Shown here: positions 58,847 through 64,000 of the stretch, piece by piece
How the letters are laid out: every line of letters begins with the position of its first letter
How positions within the stretch are numbered: the first letter of the stretch is position 1
NCBI GenBank assembly: GCA_934635385.1
Contig: CAKTZI010000001.1
Span: 124,001 to 188,000, forward strand
Source of the DNA: an uncultured Kiritimatiellota bacterium
Lineage (GTDB): Bacteria > Verrucomicrobiota > Kiritimatiellia > RFP12 > UBA1067
DNA length: 64,000 bases
Reading direction: 5' to 3'
Notes under the pieces: model-generated
Database searches by the model: none
Seen by the model: the letters and a program-made list of their open reading frames with translations, nothing else
What the model was told of the DNA's origin: nothing
Position numbers and translations under genes: made by a program

Positions 58847-60094
58847 ATGGCGGAAGACGTCAAGGGCTACATTCACGCACTGGCCGTGCGGGCGCGTGCG
58901 GCGGCGGGTGCGCTCGTGCGGCTCACGGCTGACGAGAAGAACGCCGCGCTGCTGAAGGTCGCCGACGCGCTGGAGGCGCATCGTGCCGCGATTGGCGTCG
59001 CGAATGCGTCCGATGTCGCGCGCGCGAAGACGGCGGGACTGGCGTCCGCGCTCGTCGATCGCCTCACGCTGACGGACGCGCGGTTCGCCGCGATGGTCGA
59101 GGGCGTGCGCGCCGTCGTGCGGCTGGCGGATCCCGTCGGCGAGACGATCTGGACGCGGGAACGTCCGAGCGGCATCACGATCCGGAAGGTGCGCGTACCG
59201 TTCGGCGTCGTGGCCGTCGTCTTCGAGAGCCGTCCGAACGTCTTCGTCGACACGGCGGCCCTGTGCCTCAAGACCGGCAACGCGGTCATCTTGCGCGGCG
59301 GCAAGGAGGCGTTCGCGACGAACACCGCCCTCGCCAAGGCGGTCAAAGATGGCCTCCAGTCCCTCCCGTCCCTCTCGTCTCTCGAGTCCCAGATTCCCCT
59401 TTCCGACGCCGTGCAGTTCGTGGACATCCTCGACCATGCGGCGGTCACGGAGCTCGTGCGGGCGGTGGGGCTGGTCGATGTCGCCATTCCGCGCGGCGGC
59501 GAGCGGCTGATCCGCGCGATGTGCGAGGCGGCGCTCGTGCCCGTGCTGAAGCACTACAAGGGCGTCTGCCACATCTATGTGGACGACAAGGCCGACCTCG
59601 CGATGGCGCTCGCGATTCTCGACAACGCGAAGACGCAGCGGCCCGGCGTCTGCAACGCGGCGGAATGCCTGCTCGTCCACGAGAAGCTCGCGCCGCTCTT
59701 CCTGCCGATGGTGCGGGCGTGGGCGACGGACAAGGGCGTGACGCTACACGAAAGCGAACAGGACTGGGAGCGCGAATTCCTGGCGCTGGAAATGAACGTC
59801 GGCATCGTGAAGGACGTGCGCGGGGCAATCGACCACATCAACCGCTATGGCTCGCATCACTCCGACTGCATCGTGACGAACGATGCGGCGCGGGCGCAGG
59901 AATTCTTGCGCGACGTCGATTCGGCGTGCGTCTACCACAACGTCTCGACGCGCTTCACGGACGGCGGCGAGTTCGGCATGGGCGCGGAAATCGGCATCTC
60001 GACGGACAAGCTGCACGCACGCGGCCCGATGGGGCTGGAGGAGCTGACGACCTACAAGTACGAGATCACGGGCGACGGGGTCATCAGAAATTAA
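58847..60094 (+). CDS. proA: gamma-glutamyl phosphate reductase
   Basis: A 415-aa aldehyde-dehydrogenase-fold enzyme of proline synthesis that reduces glutamyl 5-phosphate to the semialdehyde. It has VPFGVVAVVFESRPNVFVDT, VILRGGKEA, VDVAIPRGGERLI, VCHIYVDDKADL, the catalytic Cys in QRPGVCNAAECLLV near residue 268, and GGEFGMGAEIGISTDKLHAR. A pyrimidine-rich stretch (59352-59402) encodes a Ser/Leu-rich loop (LQSLPSLSSLESQIP) slightly longer than in E. coli. The start at 58847 follows GGGAGG. proB is not adjacent. Confidence 0.93.
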   Translation: MAEDVKGYIHALAVRARAAAGALVRLTADEKNAALLKVADALEAHRAAIGVANASDVARAKTAGLASALVDRLTLTDARFAAMVEGVRAVVRLADPVGETIWTRERPSGITIRKVRVPFGVVAVVFESRPNVFVDTAALCLKTGNAVILRGGKEAFATNTALAKAVKDGLQSLPSLSSLESQIPLSDAVQFVDILDHAAVTELVRAVGLVDVAIPRGGERLIRAMCEAALVPVLKHYKGVCHIYVDDKADLAMALAILDNAKTQRPGVCNAAECLLVHEKLAPLFLPMVRAWATDKGVTLHESEQDWEREFLALEMNVGIVKDVRGAIDHINRYGSHHSDCIVTNDAARAQEFLRDVDSACVYHNVSTRFTDGGEFGMGAEIGISTDKLHARGPMGLEELTTYKYEITGDGVIRN

Positions 60095-60118
60095 GAAGTA
60101 AGAAGGGAAAAGAAAGAA

Positions 60119-60637
60119 GTGCGGAAGTTCTCGGTTTTTCTCGCGTCCCTCGTGACCCTCCTGTCCCTCGTGTCCGTTGCCGCGTCGCCCGACGCGAGCG
60201 ACGAGTCGGGTTCGGCTTACGTTGGCGCGGCGGGCGTCTTGACGCTGCCGCAGGGCGGCTCGCGGCTCAGCCGCCTCGTCGGCGCGGCGGTGCGCGGTGG
60301 CGCGTATCTCTCGGATTTCTGGGCGGTCGAAGGCGACATCGCGTGGCAGGAGAACGCGGCGGGGCTGGGCATGGACGCGCTCGTGCATGTGCAGGCGTGG
60401 TCGGTCTACGGCGACCTTTTCGGCTACTCGGCGTTCGATCCGTTCGTCACGGTCGGTGCGCGCGGCTGGCTCGGCGGCCACGGTGTCGGACAGGTCGGCC
60501 CGCAGCTCGGCCTTGGCGCGTTCTACCACCTCGATGACCACTGGTCGCTTCGTGCCGACGCGAACGCGACGCTGGGAATCGAGACGGATGTCGAGGTCAT
60601 CTATTCGCTTGCGGTCGGTGTGCAGTATGGGTTCTGA
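60119..60637 (+). CDS. small outer-membrane beta-barrel-like protein
   Basis: A 172-aa protein starting at GTG after AAGAAAGAA. It has a signal peptide (FSVFLASLVTLLSLVSVAAS). The mature part alternates Gly/aromatic strands (AAVRGGAYLSDFWAVEGDIA; FDPFVTVGARGWLGGH; LSLRADANATLG-like turns) and ends in Phe (VGVQYGF), as outer-membrane barrels do. It is probably an eight-strand OmpA/OmpW-like barrel of unknown role. The purine-rich leader before it is discussed under repeats. Confidence 0.65.
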   Translation: MRKFSVFLASLVTLLSLVSVAASPDASDESGSAYVGAAGVLTLPQGGSRLSRLVGAAVRGGAYLSDFWAVEGDIAWQENAAGLGMDALVHVQAWSVYGDLFGYSAFDPFVTVGARGWLGGHGVGQVGPQLGLGAFYHLDDHWSLRADANATLGIETDVEVIYSLAVGVQYGF

Positions 60638-60651
60638 CGGCGAGTGCCTGA

Positions 60652-60770
60652 CGGTGACGCGGCGCGCGTTCGCGGTCGGCGCGTCTGCTGTGGCCTTGGC
60701 CGGATGCGCGGGCCTGAAGATTGGATTTGCTGAAGAAAACGAAAAAGACAAGGAAAGGAAAGAAACAGGT
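60652..60770 (+). other. in-frame Tat/lipoprotein signal upstream of fucU
   Basis: From GTG (60652) the frame of fucU reads TRRAFAVGASAVALAGCAGL and then a purine-rich linker into the fucU ATG. It has a twin-arginine motif, a hydrophobic stretch and a lipobox (LAGC). Either fucU is exported as a lipoprotein, or this is the relic of another lipoprotein gene joined by chance. Confidence 0.4.
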
Positions 60771-61202
60771 ATGCTGAAAGGTATTTCTCCGGTCGTCTCG
60801 CCGGATCTTCTCAAGGTGCTGGCCGAGATGGGCCATGGGGATGAAATCGTCTTCTCGGATGCGCACTTTCCGGCCCATTATTTCGGGCGTGCGGGTGCGC
60901 TCGTGCTGCGGGCGGACGGCTTGGCGGCGGACAGGCTTCTGGCGGGCGTCATTCCGCTCTTCGAGCTTGATAGCTATGCAACGCCCGTCGTCATGATGGA
61001 GGCGGTGAAGGGCGACTCGCTCGACCCGGAGGTCGAGAAGGCCTATCGTGCCGCGCTTCGGTACGACGGCCCAATCGAGCAGATGGAGCGGTATGCGTTC
61101 TACGAGCGCGCGAAGAAGGCGTATGCGATCGTCCTCACGGGCGAGACGCGCAAGTACGGCAACGTCATCCTCAAGAAGGGCGTGACGCCGGTTCAGGCTT
61201 GA
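60771..61202 (+). CDS. fucU: RbsD/FucU-family sugar mutarotase
   Basis: A 143-aa enzyme of the RbsD/FucU family, which interconverts the alpha and beta forms of fucose (or ribose). It has LKGISPVVSPDLLKVLAEMG, HGDEIVFSDAHFPAHYFG with the catalytic His/Asp, a PLFELDSY segment and FYERAKKAYAIVLTGETRKY near the end, typical of FucU. Family members usually begin at this Met, and AAGGAAAGG upstream can serve as a ribosome site, so 60771 is preferred. The frame remains open upstream into a Tat-lipoprotein-like signal. No fucose genes are adjacent. Confidence 0.85.
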   Translation: MLKGISPVVSPDLLKVLAEMGHGDEIVFSDAHFPAHYFGRAGALVLRADGLAADRLLAGVIPLFELDSYATPVVMMEAVKGDSLDPEVEKAYRAALRYDGPIEQMERYAFYERAKKAYAIVLTGETRKYGNVILKKGVTPVQA

Positions 61203-61233
61203 CAGACGGCGTTCAGGCAGAAAGGCAAAAGAC

Positions 61234-62838
61234 ATGGCGGGCGAATACCAGTTCTCACTCATCGACGTCACGAAGCAGCAGGGCACGAAGACGATCCTGA
61301 AGGACGTCAACCTCTCCTTCTTCTACGGGGCGCACATCGGCGTCATCGGCGGCAACGGCGCGGGCAAGTCGTCGCTCCTGAAGATCCTCGCGGGCCTCGA
61401 CACCGAGCTCATGGGCACGGTGCAGGTCGCGAAGGGCACGAAGGTCGGCTACCTCCCGCAGGAGCCGGTGCTGGACGACGAAAAAACCGTGCTGGAGACG
61501 GTGATGGAGGGCGTTGCCGACGCGCAGGCGATGGTGACGCGCTACGAGGATCTCTGCTGCGAGCTTGACGACCCGAAGGCGGCCGCCGAGATGGAGCGGC
61601 TGCAGACGATCATCGACGCGAACGACTACTGGAACCTCGAAAACCTCGTCGAGCGGCGCATGGCAGACCTGTGCTGTCCGGCGGGCGACAAGAAGGTTGG
61701 CGTCCTCTCCGGCGGCGAACGCCGCCGCGTCGCCATCGCGCGGCTTCTCCTGTCGAATCCCGACGTGCTGCTCCTCGACGAGCCGACGAACCACCTCGAC
61801 GCCGAGACGACGTTCCGGCTGGAGGCGTACCTGAAGGAGTTCAAGGGCACGCTCATCGTCGTCACGCACGACCGCTACTTCCTCTCGGACGTCACGGACT
61901 GGATCCTGGAGCTTGACCACGGCGTGTGCTATCCCTACAAGGGCAACTATGAGGAATGGCTCAAGCAGAAGGAGTCGATGCTCCAGCGCGAGGCGAAGGT
62001 CGAGAAGTCGCGCCAGAAGATGCTGGAGAACGAGCTCAAGTGGATCCAGACGAATCCGTCGGGCCGTCACGCGAAGGCGAAGGCGCGCGTCGAGCGCTAC
62101 GAGGAGCTGCAGAAGCAGGAGGTCAACGTGCGCGAGGACGATCTCGTCATCCGCATTCCGCCGGGGCCGCGTCTCGGCAACCTCGTTGTGCGCGCCGAGC
62201 ATGTCAAGATGGGCTTCGACGGACAGGTTCTCTACGACGACCTCAACTTTGACCTGCCGCGCGGCGGCATCGTCGGCGTGATCGGCGCGAACGGCGCGGG
62301 CAAGACGACGCTCTTCAAGCTCATCACGGGCCAGCTGAAGCCGCTCGCGGGCACGTTCACGGTCGGCGACACGGTGAAGCTCTCCTATGTCGACCAGACG
62401 CGGTCGGAGCTGAAGCCGGACGAGACGGTCTACGAGGCGATCACGGGCGGCGGCGAGTTCGTGAAGCTCGCGGGGACGACGCTCATGAACGGCCGCGCCT
62501 ACTGCAGCCGCTTCAACTTCCGCGGGCCGGAGCAGCAGAAGAAGGTCGGTGTCCTCTCCGGCGGCGAGCGCAACCGTGTGCATCTCGCGAAGTTGCTCGC
62601 GGCGGGCGGCAACCTGCTGCTCCTCGACGAGCCGACGAACGACCTCGACGTCGCGACGTTGCGCTCGCTGGAGGAGGGCCTGCAGGAGTTCGGCGGCTGC
62701 GTGATGGTCGTCTCGCACGACCGCTGGTTCCTCGACCGCATCGCGACGCACATCCTCGCGTTTGAGGGCAAGGGCAAGACGACGTGGTTCGAGGGCTCGT
62801 ATTCCGAGTACCACGAAATGCTTGCCAAGCGCAAGTGA
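61234..62838 (+). CDS. ettA: ABC-F ATPase, energy-dependent translational throttle EttA type
   Basis: A 534-aa soluble protein with two ABC domains and no membrane part. First domain: IGGNGAGKSSLLKILAG, VLSGGERRRVAIARLLL and LLLDEPTNHLDAET. Linker about 240-320 (KSRQKMLENELKWIQTNPSG and RHAKAKARVERYEEL), the EttA P-site tRNA motif region. Second domain: IGANGAGKTTLFKLITG, VLSGGERNRVHLAKLL and LLLDEPTNDLDVATL. EttA binds the ribosomal E site and gates elongation by energy state. The order and linker match EttA rather than Uup or YheS. Confidence 0.92.
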   Translation: MAGEYQFSLIDVTKQQGTKTILKDVNLSFFYGAHIGVIGGNGAGKSSLLKILAGLDTELMGTVQVAKGTKVGYLPQEPVLDDEKTVLETVMEGVADAQAMVTRYEDLCCELDDPKAAAEMERLQTIIDANDYWNLENLVERRMADLCCPAGDKKVGVLSGGERRRVAIARLLLSNPDVLLLDEPTNHLDAETTFRLEAYLKEFKGTLIVVTHDRYFLSDVTDWILELDHGVCYPYKGNYEEWLKQKESMLQREAKVEKSRQKMLENELKWIQTNPSGRHAKAKARVERYEELQKQEVNVREDDLVIRIPPGPRLGNLVVRAEHVKMGFDGQVLYDDLNFDLPRGGIVGVIGANGAGKTTLFKLITGQLKPLAGTFTVGDTVKLSYVDQTRSELKPDETVYEAITGGGEFVKLAGTTLMNGRAYCSRFNFRGPEQQKKVGVLSGGERNRVHLAKLLAAGGNLLLLDEPTNDLDVATLRSLEEGLQEFGGCVMVVSHDRWFLDRIATHILAFEGKGKTTWFEGSYSEYHEMLAKRK

Positions 62839-63605
62839 ACGACTGGGACGCCATGCAACGCCCGCCCGTCCGTGACGATCACATCCTCGAAATCCGGGAC
62901 TTGAAGGTCTGGTTCCCGGTGAAGAAGGGGGTCTTCGCCCGGACGGTCGGCTACGTGAAGGCCGTGGACGGCGTGTCCTTCGACCTGAAGCGAGGCGAAA
63001 CGCTCGGCATTGTCGGCGAGTCGGGCAGCGGCAAGACGACGGTCGCGCGCGTCGTCGCGGGCCTCCAGAAGGCGACGTCCGGCGACATGCGTCTGCGGGG
63101 CCGCGTCTCGATGGTCTTTCAGGATCCGCTCGGCTCGCTGAACCCTCGCTTGACGACACGCGCGACGATTGGCGAAGTGCTGCGCGTGAACCGTCCGAAC
63201 GATTTCTCGGTGACGGAACTTCTGGAGATGGTGGGCTTGGACGCGGGCGCGCTGGATCGCTATCCGCATGAGTTCTCCGGCGGACAGCGCCAGCGCATCT
63301 GCATCGCCCGCGCGCTTGCGTCGCGCCCGGAGCTCCTCATCTGCGACGAGGCGGTGAGCGCGCTCGACATCTCCATCCGCGCGACGGTGCTGGACGTGCT
63401 GGACGCGCTCAAGCGGCGACTCTCGCTGTCGCTTCTCTTCATCACGCACGACCTCGGTGTCGTGCAGCATGTCGCAGACCGCATCCTTGTGATGCATCGC
63501 GGCAAAGTCGTCGAAGTCGGTTCGACGGACGCGGTGCTGGCAACGCCTCAGGCGGACTACACACGCGCGCTCATTGCCGCCGTGCCGCGCATCGACCCGG
63601 ATTGA
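62835..63605 (+). CDS. oligopeptide/dipeptide ABC transporter ATP-binding protein (OppF/DppF-like)
   Basis: A 256-aa ABC ATPase. It has LKVWFPVKKGVFARTVGYVK typical of OppF/DppF, Walker A GIVGESGSGKTTVARVVAG, Q loop VFQDPLGSLNPR, signature HEFSGGQRQRICIARALA, Walker B LLICDEAVSALDISI and the switch His in FITHDLGVVQH. It lacks the usual carboxy-terminal Opp extension beyond the ATPase core, so it is short (OppF is about 330 aa). It starts at GTG overlapping the ettA stop; an ATG at 62853 is an alternative. The permeases and OppD are not in view. Confidence 0.87.
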   Translation: MNDWDAMQRPPVRDDHILEIRDLKVWFPVKKGVFARTVGYVKAVDGVSFDLKRGETLGIVGESGSGKTTVARVVAGLQKATSGDMRLRGRVSMVFQDPLGSLNPRLTTRATIGEVLRVNRPNDFSVTELLEMVGLDAGALDRYPHEFSGGQRQRICIARALASRPELLICDEAVSALDISIRATVLDVLDALKRRLSLSLLFITHDLGVVQHVADRILVMHRGKVVEVGSTDAVLATPQADYTRALIAAVPRIDPD

Positions 63606-64000
63606 CGAGGTTCCCGTTGAAATATCCGTCCCGTACGCATTGCGGGCGGTTGATCTCCGCAAGGCGCAGGTCGGAGACGATGGAGTCGATGGAAAACCAG
63701 TCTTCCGCCGGAAGCGCGGACGGGGGAATCGGACGCGCCAGCCCCAGCGAGTCGATCCGCTCCGCCTCGCGGTAGGCAGGGGCGGCGTCCGACAGCGGCT
63801 CCAGACACACGTTCTGGATGACCTTCAGCTTTTCGGGCGCGGGAATCCAAAGGCCGCCATATCCGGCGTCCTGATAGACGCGGCGGGCGAGGGTCTCGAT
63901 CTCGTCCGGCGAAACACAGCAGGCGGCTTTCCCGGCGGCGATGCGCCCGTCGACAAACACGTGGTCGGTATGGACGGCGCACTCGACGCCCACAAGCGCG
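63571..64000 (-). CDS. unidentified protein, 5' end beyond the window
   Basis: At least 140 codons on the minus strand, open to the window edge; a GTG at 63993 is only a possible start. It reads like real protein (PDEIETLARRVYQDAGYGGL; APEKLKVIQNVCLEPLSDAA; WFSIDSIVSDLRLAEINRP). Its 3' end overlaps the convergent ABC ATPase gene by 35 nt. I do not recognise a family. Confidence 0.5.
   Translation of the reverse strand, partial: ALVGVECAVHTDHVFVDGRIAAGKAACCVSPDEIETLARRVYQDAGYGGLWIPAPEKLKVIQNVCLEPLSDAAPAYREAERIDSLGLARPIPPSALPAEDWFSIDSIVSDLRLAEINRPQCVRDGYFNGNLVNPGRCAARRQ

Overview
The window is a GC-rich bacterial chromosome segment (mostly about 60-68% G+C, with lower-GC patches at 1-3.4 kb and in the Abi and Fic genes). 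It has no rRNA, but it carries housekeeping genes on both sides of accessory DNA. The gene content points to an anaerobic member of the PVC group, most likely a Kiritimatiellota-like gut or sediment bacterium. The grounds are a huge secreted protein with chlamydial Pmp-type GGA[I/V] and FxxN repeats, a CT398/CdsZ-like zinc-ribbon protein, an A-type flavodiiron protein of the kind used by anaerobes, and Tat/lipoprotein exports typical of the group. This placement is an inference; no rRNA or marker tree was available.

Layout. 0-4.3 kb (minus strand): a surface-polysaccharide operon with a pyruvyl transferase split by a 14-base homopolymer and four glycosyltransferases (GT8, GT-B, two GT2). 4.3-23.5 kb: an accessory island bracketed by two 172-bp inverted repeats that are about 92% identical and act as the upstream region of the polysaccharide genes on either side. 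Inside it are two related AAA ATPases, a tyrosine recombinase, an Abi_2/HEPN protein, a cluster of exported proteins (Cys-rich secreted protein, parvulin lipoprotein, 1370-aa double-thioredoxin/Calx-beta protein, HEAT protein), a glycan-modification cassette (two APH-like kinases, a DUF4422 glycosyltransferase and a kinase/nucleotidyltransferase fusion) and a HipBA toxin-antitoxin pair with a clear operator. 23.6-30 kb: polyprenyl glycosylphosphotransferase, beta-CASP nuclease, deoC, murJ, infC (apparent AUC start) and pssA.

30-38.8 kb: a translationally coupled signalling operon (ECF-like sigma factor, solute-binding lipoprotein, sensor PP2C phosphatase fused to an RsbW-like kinase), a Fic protein, a STAS anti-anti-sigma factor and the Pmp-like surface protein. 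38.8-50.1 kb: four tRNAs, the zinc-ribbon protein, RNase P RNA, nnrD, potBC, an AsmA-like protein, rsmA carrying an in-frame palindromic insertion, a membrane/TPR protein, mraY and an unknown protein. 50.1-55.2 kb: a flavodiiron protein, a NarL-type response regulator whose kinase is broken by an amber codon and a 5' deletion, a truncated gene, a BASS-family transporter and decayed transposase/ATPase fragments. 55.3-64 kb: a DUF4091 protein, an aminotransferase, an RluA-type synthase, proA, an outer-membrane-like protein, fucU, ettA, an oligopeptide ABC ATPase and an unidentified gene at the edge.

Two expression habits recur. Promoters carry an extended -10 (TGN-TATAAT), and several genes begin 6-8 nt after the -10 hexamer, so they should give leaderless mRNAs. 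Adjacent genes are commonly coupled by ATGA or GTGA overlaps. The strongest candidates for undescribed biology are the IR-bracketed island, the solute-binding/partner-switch signalling operon, the exported redox/folding cluster and the kinase-nucleotidyltransferase fusion.
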